In this document: piece by piece, positions 56,901 to 64,000 of the stretch
How positions within the stretch are numbered: position 1 is the first letter of the stretch
How the letters are laid out: each line of letters opens with the position of its first letter
Origin: Echinometra lucunter
Taxonomy: Eukaryota > Echinodermata > Echinoidea > Camarodonta > Echinometridae
Assembly (NCBI GenBank): GCA_029962745.1
Contig: CM057156.1
Coordinates: forward strand, 27,594,731-27,658,730
Direction of reading: 5' to 3'
Length of the DNA stretch: 64,000 bases
Made by a program: the position numbers and the translations under genes
Notes under the pieces: generated by a model
What the model saw: the letters and a program-made list of their open reading frames with translations, nothing else
Told to the model about the DNA's origin: nothing
Database searches by the model: none

Positions 56901-59900
56901 AAGAAGAAAGAACAGGAAGAAGAACTTTTATAGTGCATAATATTTGTATCTCTAAGCACTTAATAACAAAAAATATTATTGATATATCTTTCTCACTTTA
57001 ATGTAACTGCCTGTACCAGTCCTGATTAGGGTATGCAGGTGTACCACTATCCTGAGGTTCACCTACTCTTCTTTGCATAGTGCAGTGGGTTCACAAATGC
57101 AAAAATGCACTCTCCTCCACATGGGGTCTCCATTTGATTTCCATTCCGAGTGACGGAGTGGTTTCCACTATAACATAGCCTACGCCCATGAAACGGGAGG
57201 GGCATGTTAACACACAACACGGGCTTCAGATGTTAGCCTGGGGTGGATTAGAACCCATGATCTTTACTTCGACAGGCAGACGCTTTATATCGACTGAGCC
57301 AACTTATCTCCTTTATGAGTTAATGTTACATGACCTCTTTGTTCTTTACGATTTCAGAACAGAAAGCTCTATCTTAACAGCATCTACCAACGTCTCCTAG
57401 CAGGTAGGATAGTGATGCAGGAGGATTCAACCAAAACTGGCACCCAAGGACTTGGCTGGCCAGAGCTTAGTGCAGGGGTGCAGGAGGAGGTCATACAACT
57501 CATGTCAAATGTCAACAAGACCAATGAAAAGGTGTGTAAAACTAGTGTAAATTTTCTGGTATCGTAATAGTTTGTTTAAAAAGATCTTATATCATGTGAT
57601 GCTTGTCGATGAACTACATTGCCAGATCAAACTCTTGGTGCCATATTACCTAAGATGATAAATTTATCCTCACTTTTATTAAAAGGTTGTACTTTTAGAG
57701 AGTGAGCTGAGGACCAAGAAAGAGCAGTTCCAACGCCTAGAAGACGTCCACAAGGATGCTCTTGATAGACTGGCACAGACAGCACAACAGAGGGAGACAA
57801 ACTGGGCCAGGGAGAAGGAGGAGCTGGAACACAGATACCAGAAGAAAATAGAAGAGTTAAAGATTAAATCACAGGTTTGAGGAATATTTTCCTTGCCATA
57901 TTATAGGATTAGAAAGCAATCATTACTTGCCAAATGACACATTAAGAAGATGTTGAAAAGGAGATTCTCCTGGAGGGAACTAAATTATCATCCACTTGAA
58001 CAAAATTATATTCACTGTTAATTCGTGACAGAGGTCCACATTTTGTGGTTTGGCCTAATATCTTTTGATGCAAAGCCCTAAAAATCATACCAAATACATG
58101 AGCAGAAAGAGCAAAAAATTCTACACAAACCTTACCCATTTTGGTTGCGTCAATATTCTTTGTTTGATGCTGAAATTTTTTTAAAGGAAAATAAGCATTA
58201 AAATCCTTAAATTGGCAATGTTATAGAAAGTTTGAAATCACCGTTTTCCCTTGCAGATTAGCAACTTTTTGACTTCTCATCATAATTTCTTTCAATTTAT
58301 ATTCATTTTAGATACATGACGTTTTATAAGAAAAATGTAACAATAAAATAAAAATGTTGGTGTTGCCAATTTGAAGAATAAAAGCTGATCAAATTAGGCT
58401 TTAAATAATTCCTGTCACGAATGGGTTAAAAATCATATTGTTAAGTCTCTGCAGATGAGGTGAAATCTGCATTTTTTTATTGCTTTAACAATGAAAGTGC
58501 TGTATAGTTCTGACACTTTACAAATATAGAAAATGTAGAAAAAAAAATTGCCTATCTTTAATTTGAAATCTTGTTCTCATTCTTGAAGCGGGAATAGAAA
58601 ATGTACCCTAAGAGTTGCTTCATAGCTTATAAGCCTTGAAAAAATATAAAAGTCTGGAATTATAGTAGAAGATTCAAATTTATCTACAGCATAAAAGGTG
58701 TAAATTCTGAAAAAAAGAAAGAAGTGAAACATGTTCATTACGGTATCTCCAACCAGAAATCAAAAGATCTGGCTAGTGACGCTCTCAGTAAAGCTAGGCA
58801 AGACGGGTCTGCCAAGCAGGAGCTTGAATCCCAGATGTCACAACTCAGCACCACCCTGACTACCCTGCGCAATGAAAACTCCTCCCTCCTGGCCGCCTGT
58901 GCTCTCCTCAGCGGTGCTTTGCTACCGGTCTACACCCGACTTGGGCAGCTGGCTGCTCAGAGACGGATGCTCGAACAGCAAATTGGCAGTGTTGATGCAT
59001 TCAAGCGCCAGGCCAGGGAGCTGGCACAGACACTGGCCATGGAGCCTGGGGCAGGAGAGGTGTTATCTGGGGTGGACCGGGATCCCCATCATCCTCATCA
59101 TATGTCACTAGGGAAGAGGAGGAGGAGTGGTCGATGTCTGGTGATGAGATTTAGGGTTGCTGCTATAGCTGTCATGGCAGCACATAGGTAAGCACAACTT
59201 TCACTTAATTTGAAGCATATTTTAGGTTGAATTGAATTGTTCAGTATTGTCAGTATTTTTACTGAAAGCATAAGCTCTTTATACATTCTTTTAAGTATAA
59301 ACAGTCCGATGCCAAAATCATGCTATTGAATTAATATTCAAATGTAGTCGGATTTCTTATACACATATTCTGAGGGGAAACTATGTTTCATACAGAACCA
59401 TAAACAACATCAATTGTAAGAATTTTGTTGATCAAATGCAGAAATTTAAATCTTACTATTACATAAACTCTATTCTTCCTAGGAGTCTTGAAGTATGTAT
59501 TTCCCAAGAAAGATATTTAGTTTTTCATCTATATCTCAAATATCCTTTCTTTGTGGCATAACATTCATAAAATTGAGTGATATTTTTCAGATTATTATAC
59601 CTAGCTGGTCAGACAGATCTTCTCTTTACCACCAATGAGAATACCAGTGGTGCTTATGCTGTACCTCTGTGCCTTGGGAATACACACATGCCTCACAGGA
59701 ACTTCTCAGGTACAATTTTTTTTTTCTTTCAAATGACTTGTTCCCATATCTTGTATTTCATTCTAAAAAGTACTTTGTATGATATTTTTTGTTGAAATTC
59801 TATGCACAGGAGGATAGGTAAAAATGAAACAAAGAATATAATGTCAGGAATGCCCTTTGAAAAGGTAGTTAGCAAGATATTTTATCCAATTTAACTCTGT

Positions 59901-61177
59901 AACTTTTTCCTGTTTACTACTCTCTGTCATTTCTAAGTGCATTATTTATGTGCATAGCTACAAGCGCATGTATTTTGTAAACTGCATCAACAAATCTTGT
60001 AGAGTGGGAATGAACATACAGGAAGTGTTCGTCAAATAGTTATTATTTGTTAATGTTGTTACAACTTGAATATTTATTAGAATTTGTTTCCTATCTTCAG
60101 GCTTCAAAATTTTGATAACAAGATCATTGATTTTTCCTATTAGGTATGAATAGTATAGCAAGTACCAGGTCACTCCTTGAAGCACAGACAGCTAGCTGGT
60201 TGACCAGTCCTGATCTCCAAGCTAGAATTATAGCATCGGTTGCTGACCTACAACAGCTGATTGGTCAATCAAGTAAGGATACTGATACAATAATCAAATG
60301 CCTTTTTCCTTTAGGCATGTTTAGAAAAATGATAATAAAAGAAATGGTATCGTAATCTGAAGGATTGGTAAAATAGTGTGTTTCGTACTTTTGCAACCAT
60401 ATACATGTACGTGGAGAGGTGTTATTCCTTTGTTAATGATTTATGATAAGGACTCTTGAATGAAGGCAGATTCAGTCCTTCTGGATGTTAATGTATTTGA
60501 TAAGTTGTTTTTTTTTAATTTTTTTTTTTAGATATTAAATCTGAAGCCTATACTGTGCACTGTGTAATATATTCGTGTTCTCTGGTTGCAAATTTTGCAG
60601 ATAAAGCAAGAGCAGTAAAAAAATTTATCAAATGTTGACTCTGCAGCCCTCTAGAGAGGGAAATGTGATTGTTTTACTGTGATGCAATTCCTTAATCATT
60701 AAGGTTAGATTTCTAGGGGTATCTGTACAATACATTGTAATTGTATAAATAAAATACATGTAATTGTAAATGAAATGAAATTTGACAGATATAAATAATA
60801 GTGGCATTTTGTAAAACAGGTGAAATGCCACACTTGTATAAAGATGATAATAGCCGATTTCATGGCATATCTATGTTTTCAAAGGTTCTACCGATGGTCC
60901 CAGCACAAACTCCATCCTTCAAGCCTCCATGTCAGCTTTTGAGAGTCTCGTCTCCCGCCTGGCCCCCTGCTTCATGTCTGTCTCATCCCTCGCCCCCACC
61001 GCACCCTCCAGCTACCCCCCTTACCGACAGCCCACCTACATGGTGAGGGGTCCGTTGGTACGATGCCTCGGTCATGGTCTTAACAGGCTTCTGGCACACA
61101 CATCACTAGCAGGGGTTAAGAACCAGTATGTCACTGTTGAGGTATGTTGGTTTGTGTATTCTTCAATTTACTCTACA

Positions 61178-61210
<33 letters not shown>

Positions 61211-63091
61211 GCTCTGTATATTTCCTTTCAATTTCTCTCCCTTCCTCTCTCCTTGCAGCTTCCTTCCTTTTTCTCCTTAGTCTTCCTCTTTCTCTTTCTT
61301 TCTTTTTAACTCACTCTTTTTTCTATCCTGTCTGTATTAAAGGTATTAGCTAACTTTGTGAGCAGCCGATTTAAAAAATTCTCAAACTAAGATCAAACGT
61401 GTATGAGTACTTGTATTTTTACTCAAAAAACCCTGAAACCAACCATAATTTGGAATGAAAACCTGTTAGTAAGACGCAAACCACGATTTTCTTATTTTTG
61501 GTCTCAGAGACAATAAATAAGAGGACCATTTTGCTTGAGTTAAAAAAACGTTATCTGCCTCCCTCTGCGTGATACGCCAATACACACAGTACGGTCCGAT
61601 GAGCCATGGGCACATGCGCACTCCTTACGTCTAGTCTGTGCAACCGACCCTTATATATTTTTCAAACATTGGTTCAAATTTCTGATATTTAGAAATACTT
61701 CCTGTGGTTATTATTCTTTGAAACTTTCAGACTGGTATTTTTACACTAAAAAAACTCTTATGTTTATCCCATTTTCAAGTAGCAAAATGAGTTGAAAAAA
61801 AAAATTATAACAATGTTAACCAATGCCTTGAATTGTTCTCTCTCTCTCTTTCTCTTACTCTTTTTTTAAAGCTTTCTTTATCTTCTCAGAAATGCTTACA
61901 CAGTTGATATTTACCCCCTTCTGTTAATGCCATTTTTGTTTTATTTTCAATAGACTTTTCAACCGTTTCTGTTTCATCATTCACTTTGCCTTTTGTTTTG
62001 CAGCAAACTATGATTACTCTACAAAACCAAATGGTAGACTTCTTAGACAGACTGCATCAAGCAGAAGTAGAGAGAAGATCACTGAAGAAAGAGAATGGCA
62101 GGTTGAGACAAGAGACTGGCCAACTAAGACTATCATCAGGAATAGCCTCTGATCTTCAACAGGAAGTAGCAAAGCTTCAGGAAAAAGTAAGCTAAATGAT
62201 TTTGGTGTAACAATATTTTGGTTTGATTATACCATTTTGTTGTTACAATACCTCTTGCGTTCCAAGTGTTAGTTACGGCTGTAAATCTTTCCCGAAAATC
62301 AACATATTGTGAGACTGTTGACAGTGACAAATATTGCCTGGCTGCCTTTTGAAGTGGTGAAACATCTAATGCATTTGGAAATGTGTAATGCAACAAGAAT
62401 TTTAACTCACACGTGATATTCTTTCCTATGAGACAGTGCCTTGTATCCAATGCAACAGAATTGCTGCATGGTCAGTACATGTACAGCCGTCCAATGACGA
62501 AAGGAAGCAACTGTGTAGAATGAGTTTCTTAGTAGATGAAGAAAACATGTCATAAATATTTTGTGTGGAAATCTATGGAGTTGCTTCCTTTTGATAATGC
62601 CAATATTTCAGAAATTGAGGGTCATGTGACCTTACTTTCTTTGTCATCATGCAGAGCATACAAAAAAAAGTACCCCAAATCAAGAAAGAGTCAATTATGA
62701 AAAAAAAAAAGCAGGATTGCCATTGCACGGCAGCATATACTTAACAGAATCTAAACTTCAGCCCTGGACCAAATACTGTACTTCATATCTGCCATTAGAT
62801 TCAGAACATGGTGGAAGCAGGAAAGTTTGAGAAAGTGTTCCAAGAGCTACAACAAGCTTTGGGCAGGGAGCAGGAGGCTCAGAGACTACTCACAGAACAG
62901 AGCTCTAGGCTGCAGGAGTTAGGAATACAACTCAATGTCAAGACTACAGAGGAGTTGGAGAAGGACCATAACATTACAGAAGCCATCAAGGTATGAGGAT
63001 GATTATGAGGATAGTGATGTAGAGTGTTGGGGTGGGGAATAGAAGGAGGTGTTGTACCGAGAAAGTTAGATGATAATGGTGGTGGTGGTGG

Positions 63092-63135
<44 letters not shown>

Positions 63136-63190
63136 GTGGTGGTAATGATGATAATGATGATGGTAATGATGGTGATGATGATAATGATGG

Positions 63191-63249
<59 letters not shown>

Positions 63250-63911
63250 GTATTGGTGGTGGTGGTAATGGTAATGTAGAAGGGGCAGGAGAAGATGAGA
63301 ATTGAATAAGAAAGGTGATTATGTGGATGAAGTGAAAATTTTGATTAGATGGGAGGATGGAAGAGATAGTAATAATGAGAAAGATGAGGGAAAGGATTTG
63401 ATTGTATATGTAGGTGGGTAGAAGAGGGGGAGTATGCAGAAGATGAGGAGGAGGTGGAAGATATCATTATCAGAGAACAGAGGAGACAGAGGAGGAAGTT
63501 ATGTAAAGAGAATAGGAAAGAAGGGAAAGTGTTTAGAAGGAGATATGAAAACTGGATAATGATGATGGTGATGAAGGGGATGTGGAGAAGATGTTTACCT
63601 GGGTGAAAGGGATGAAGGAAGAGAAAATGATGTGGAGGAGGGAGAATAGTACATGTGAGGAGGAGTTGATCAGGAGGAGTTGTTGATATCATATGGAGGA
63701 GAAAAGGATGGAGATGATTAATCGAGGAGGATGTCTTGCTAATAGTAATTTCCAATTGGTTTTAGGGCCTATCTGAAGCTAAGATGGAGCTGAGACGAAA
63801 AGAGCAGTCAGTGAGACAGCTGAGCAGACAATTATCACAGATGGAGAATGAAAGACAGTCACTACAGGACAGTCTGAATGCTGCAGAGAGTGCACTCAAG
63901 GCTAATACAAG
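43158..63911 (+). CDS. CCDC171: CCDC171 (coiled-coil domain-containing 171), 22 exons, 3' end outside window
   Basis: A long, mostly coiled-coil protein whose vertebrate orthologue (C9orf93) is about 1.3 kb of codons and functionally uncharacterised. Exons, all with compatible phases: 43189-43438, 44378-44457, 46134-46308, 46951-47063, 49007-49095, 49478-49613, 50133-50225, 51841-51935, 52295-52360, 52876-53014, 54316-54573, 54963-55052, 56454-56654, 57358-57531, 57686-57874, 58757-59187, 59591-59709, 60144-60272, 60885-61141, 62004-62186, 62805-62990, 63766-63911. Together they give about 1199 codons. The last exon ends in phase 2 and continues beyond the window. Recognition rests on the overall order of coiled-coil blocks, the central MRFRVAAIAVMAAHR/LLYLAGQT segment and the late ELRRKEQSVRQLSRQLSQ block, which I recall from vertebrate CCDC171. 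No catalytic domain, signal peptide or clear membrane span is seen. Identity is strong, function unknown. Confidence 0.9.
43608..43878. mobile_element. MITE in CCDC171 intron 1
   Basis: Left arm AGGCTCATTCAAATATTCAG and the complement of the right arm (AGGCTTGTTCACATATGAAG) align over about 31 bp, both running into AAACCCC. A related element lies at 15708-16053 and a single related end at about 45618-45690. Confidence 0.72.
44378..44457 (+). CDS. CCDC171: CCDC171 exon 2
   Basis: Acceptor CTGGCAG; encodes DNMAQLRRRLNDSERDKLEL and onward to FNSE. The donor must be GAG|GTGTGG, because the stronger-looking GTAACT five bases later would create a stop at the junction with exon 3. Confidence 0.82.
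44592..44910 (+). mobile_element. tRNA-derived SINE with (ATT)n tail in CCDC171 intron 2
   Basis: The tRNA-like head has an A-box-like TGGTCCGGTGG and a perfect B box GGTTCGAATCC (44647-44657) in a fully paired T-arm (GCAGG / CCTGC). A tRNA-unrelated body ('aatgggtacctgacactctggcagg') and an ATT tail (about 44869-44909) follow. It is sense to the host gene. Confidence 0.85.
44911..46133 (+). other. Remainder of CCDC171 intron 2
   Basis: AT-rich, with an AAAAC repeat (about 45655-45680) attached to a single MITE end (GCCTTGTTCACATATGG). No other feature. Confidence 0.55.
46134..46308 (+). CDS. CCDC171: CCDC171 exon 3
   Basis: Phase 0 in, phase 1 out. Coiled coil NSDLQAQIAKLRAQLEKGEA to LKGIITSQS. 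Immediately after the donor (G|GTAATG) the intron turns into GAT/GAGGAG-rich sequence to about 46460. Confidence 0.88.
46951..47063 (+). CDS. CCDC171: CCDC171 exon 4
   Basis: Acceptor TGTCTTTCAG, donor CAG|GTACCA. Encodes EKLSTLSAQVQELQIQSSQH to RELDEQ, ending in phase 0. Confidence 0.9.
47162..47282. mobile_element. 121-bp MITE in CCDC171 intron 4
   Basis: Perfect 13-bp ends AGGTAGCTTAGCG / CGCTAAGCTACCT, with looser pairing beyond. No clear target duplication, non-coding. Confidence 0.7.
47283..49006 (+). other. Remainder of CCDC171 intron 4
   Basis: AT-rich, with A-runs and a C10 run near 48503. No further feature recognised. Confidence 0.55.
49007..49095 (+). CDS. CCDC171: CCDC171 exon 5
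   Basis: Acceptor TATTCCAG, donor AAAG|GTAAGT. Encodes EKRLASMIAERDVLQTAKEE to HEQE plus two bases. Confidence 0.9.
49478..49613 (+). CDS. CCDC171: CCDC171 exon 6 (donor uncertain)
   Basis: Acceptor CCCTTCAG restores SLYSDAQEKIAELRIERDTQ. The frame requires a phase-0 end. The best donor is GCA|GTCAGT at 49614; GTTTCT at 49632 (adding VSRKL) is an alternative. A dispersed repeat begins about 10-20 bp downstream. Confidence 0.78.
49625..49850. repeat. Dispersed repeat next to exon 6
   Basis: Shares about 200 bp with 57955-58165 ('acttttgatgcagagtcctag', 'ataccaaatacatgaacag'). In both copies the complement has an open frame with a related LHQK(L/I)LG..CGP segment. Origin unknown. Confidence 0.65.
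50133..50225 (+). CDS. CCDC171: CCDC171 exon 7
   Basis: 93 bp, 31 codons, phase 0 on both sides: AAKEEIKEMQERIEKERAAH to FEIVQ. Strong donor CAG|GTGAGT. Confidence 0.9.
50744..51781. mobile_element. 1-kb inverted-ended element of six DR1-bearing units
   Basis: Ends TTTATGCCTCCGCC (50744-50757) and GGCGGAGGCATAAA (51768-51781) are exact inverted copies. After a (CCGT)n block come six units of about 150 bp that alternate two types ('ctcgcgataac' and 'ttttcaccataac'), so the pattern repeats every 300 bp (50981 to 51281, 51128 to 51428). Each unit ends in AAGGTCAAAGGTCA or a close form. Lies wholly in CCDC171 intron 7. Non-coding. Confidence 0.82.
51783..51802. other. Perfect 20-bp palindrome near exon 8
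   Basis: TTCGACCACGCGTGGTCGAA is exactly self-complementary. It abuts the end of the 1-kb element and lies 38 bp before the exon 8 acceptor. Confidence 0.9.
51841..51935 (+). CDS. CCDC171: CCDC171 exon 8
   Basis: Strong acceptor CTCTTTGCAG; encodes CQKRDLEGALSVEKSAREQA to MSKQI plus two bases; donor TCAG|GTTAAA. Confidence 0.9.
52295..52360 (+). CDS. CCDC171: CCDC171 exon 9
   Basis: Short 66-bp exon, phase 2 to phase 2: RELEAAYQEERRECTYQKEQ then FK. Donor AAAG|GTATGG. Confidence 0.88.
52876..53014 (+). CDS. CCDC171: CCDC171 exon 10
   Basis: Acceptor CATTGCAG; RLTAENATTKNALSAEIDQK to LKDELSR; donor AGG|GTTAGT, phase 0. Confidence 0.9.
53015..54315 (+). other. CCDC171 intron 10
   Basis: 1.3-kb AT-rich intron with no recognised element. 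Confidence 0.6.
54316..54573 (+). CDS. CCDC171: CCDC171 exon 11
   Basis: 86 codons: AKKRQIYLEETYGGCMKELE, a basic/Gly-rich loop (KTGKGKGKRGGGESAGGG) and LVLETLRHTLTNYQQRLDET. Donor GAG|GTAAGC. The following intron is GAT/GAGGAG-rich (54585-54850). Confidence 0.9.
54963..55052 (+). CDS. CCDC171: CCDC171 exon 12 (shortest form)
   Basis: LKRMKLIYDKLANECEHYKE to SRDHMVK, phase 0 to phase 0, donor AAG|GTGAGT at 55053. Equivalent donors at 55146, 55239, 55332, 55425 and 55518 could extend the exon by 31 codons each, up to 55517. Confidence 0.85.
54980..55668 (+). repeat. 93-bp in-frame tandem array spanning exon 12 and its splice donor
   Basis: Seven full units and a 38-bp partial unit start at 54980, 55073, 55166, 55259, 55352, 55445, 55538 and 55631. 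Each contains the 3' part of exon 12, the donor and the first about 27 intronic bases. The frame (VSSQRIVIHDKLANECEH...) stays open for 235 codons from 54963, ending at TAA at 55668-55670. Six donors read GTGAGT; the seventh (55611) reads ATGAGT. Few substitutions separate the units, so the expansion is recent. Confidence 0.95.
55691..55882 (+). other. Protein-like open frame after the array, SAP-motif-like
   Basis: A possible acceptor (TTGTTTCACAG) precedes YMCHQCQYHLRPIFQLTG and then VDQFKEYLTDLGIPSAGKKK with ELV, which resembles an SAP motif. The frame stops about 12 codons later. It could be a relic of a mobile element or a stray exon. It is not needed for CCDC171, whose exon 12 to exon 13 phase is already satisfied. 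Confidence 0.25.
56454..56654 (+). CDS. CCDC171: CCDC171 exon 13
   Basis: 67 codons: DLQSKLSSAVKELEKVKGQY to ALENEQE; donor GAG|GTATTG. A GAT-rich tract follows in the intron (56790-56850). Confidence 0.9.
57003..57312 (-). mobile_element. tRNA-derived SINE, second copy, in CCDC171 intron 13
   Basis: Diverged copy of the family at 21352-21756, also antisense. Complement words include the A-box region GTTGGCTCAGTCG (about 57291-57303) and a degraded B box. It ends only 45 bp before the exon 14 acceptor. Confidence 0.75.
57358..57531 (+). CDS. CCDC171: CCDC171 exon 14
   Basis: 58 codons: NRKLYLNSIYQRLLAGRIVM to SNVNKTNEK; donor AAG|GTGTGT. Confidence 0.9.
57686..57874 (+). CDS. CCDC171: CCDC171 exon 15
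   Basis: 63 codons: VVLLESELRTKKEQFQRLED to EELKIKSQ. The acceptor TTAAAAG is poor in pyrimidines; TTTTAGAG (exon from 57701) also keeps the frame and would drop five residues. Confidence 0.85.
57955..58165. repeat. Dispersed repeat, second copy
   Basis: Related to 49625-49850 without large gaps over about 130 bp. Lies in intron 15. Confidence 0.6.
58757..59187 (+). CDS. CCDC171: CCDC171 exon 16
   Basis: Largest exon (143 codons). Contains KSKDLASDALSKARQDGSAK, a less coiled LLAACALLSGALLPVYTRLG segment and a basic MRFRVAAIAVMAAHR end. His/Pro-rich linker near codon 115. Donor ATAG|GTAAGC. Confidence 0.9.
59591..59709 (+). CDS. CCDC171: CCDC171 exon 17
   Basis: Acceptor TATTTTTCAG; RLLYLAGQTDLLFTTNENTS to RNFS; donor TCAG|GTACAA, phase 1. 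Not a coiled coil. Confidence 0.88.
60144..60272 (+). CDS. CCDC171: CCDC171 exon 18
   Basis: GMNSIASTRSLLEAQTASWL to LQQLIGQS; donor TCAA|GTAAGG, phase 1. Confidence 0.88.
60885..61141 (+). CDS. CCDC171: CCDC171 exon 19
   Basis: SSTDGPSTNSILQASMSAFE, then LVSRLAPCFMSVSSLAP, a Pro-rich turn and GLNRLLAHTSLAG to YVTVE; donor GAG|GTATGT. Confidence 0.9.
61341..61828 (-). mobile_element. Full TTAA-type MITE, copy 3, in CCDC171 intron 19
   Basis: 488 bp in inverted orientation to copies 1 and 2. It follows TTAA (61337-61340); the right-hand site has mutated to TGAA (61829-61832). It lies between CT-rich tracts. Confidence 0.85.
62004..62186 (+). CDS. CCDC171: CCDC171 exon 20
   Basis: 61 codons of coiled coil: QTMITLQNQMVDFLDRLHQA to VAKLQEK; acceptor TTTTGCAG, donor AAA|GTAAGC. 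Confidence 0.9.
62805..62990 (+). CDS. CCDC171: CCDC171 exon 21
   Basis: 62 codons: NMVEAGKFEKVFQELQQALG to NITEAIK; donor AAG|GTATGA. Confidence 0.9.
62991..63765 (+). other. CCDC171 intron 21, GAT/GAGG-rich
   Basis: Almost the whole intron is purine-rich: (GAT)n with GGT and AAT variants at 63079-63272, then AGGAGG/GAAGAG-rich DNA to about 63730. Asp-rich and Met-rich frames here are artefacts. Confidence 0.85.
63766..63911 (+). CDS. CCDC171: CCDC171 exon 22 (last in window)
   Basis: GLSEAKMELRRKEQSVRQLS to ALKANT plus two bases; donor AAG|GTAGGA. The remaining 3' exons lie beyond 64000. Confidence 0.9.
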
Positions 63912-64000
63912 GTAGGAAATCCTGTGCCAAACCACAGAAATTGTATGGTTACCACATAAATGCACTGTAGTTTGTCATCACATACACAATACTAGCCATA

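Noticed and set aside
63024..63305. Asp-rich 93-codon frame in CCDC171 intron 21
   Set aside because: Translation of (GAT)n; exons 21 and 22 join in phase without it.

Overview
The window is metazoan nuclear DNA: spliced genes with GT-AG introns, many short inverted-repeat transposons (MITEs), tRNA-derived SINEs, long microsatellites, poly-C/poly-G tracts and two 500-N assembly gaps. The gene set (MYORG-like glycosidase, FEM1 of the A/C type, CCDC171), the AT-rich background and the repeat repertoire point to a marine invertebrate deuterostome, most likely an echinoderm such as a sea urchin. The organism assignment is inference. The genes are recognised by protein similarity recalled from memory, not by a database search.

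Layout. 1-9676 is repeat-rich 5' flank with a gap at 7692-8191. A MYORG-like GH31 glycosidase lies on the + strand with coding exons at 9724-11557 and 13267-13532 (699 codons, both catalytic aspartates present). 13533-34534 has no recognisable protein gene. It holds several MITEs, a SINE, poly-C/poly-G-rich DNA (about 19.5-27.5 kb), the second gap (27625-28124) and, at 28.2-34.5 kb, the likely 3' flank or UTR of the next gene. FEM1 is an intronless reading frame on the - strand (36470 to 34535), broken by two closely spaced frameshifts. A second poly-G-rich, TE-rich block follows at 36.9-40.1 kb. From 43158 to the end is CCDC171 on the + strand. I resolve 22 consecutive coding exons in consistent phase (about 1200 codons), and the gene runs off the window.

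The genes do not form a pathway. The MYORG-like protein is a type II membrane glycosidase, FEM1 is the substrate receptor of a CUL2 ubiquitin ligase, and CCDC171 is a long coiled-coil protein of unknown function. FEM1 and CCDC171 are divergent.

Most notable observations: (1) a 93-bp in-frame tandem array (7.4 units) in CCDC171 exon 12 that copies the exon end together with its splice donor, giving six equivalent GTGAGT donors 93 bp apart; (2) a TTAA-flanked, T2/Kolobok-like MITE family with three full copies and one partial copy; (3) a 1-kb element in a CCDC171 intron made of six about 150-bp units, each carrying AGGTCA-type (DR1) motifs; (4) two foldback elements beside FEM1, one the size of a pre-miRNA; (5) strong excess of the palindrome TACATGTA; (6) short upstream ORFs before MYORG and FEM1, including an AUG-UGA start-stop element.
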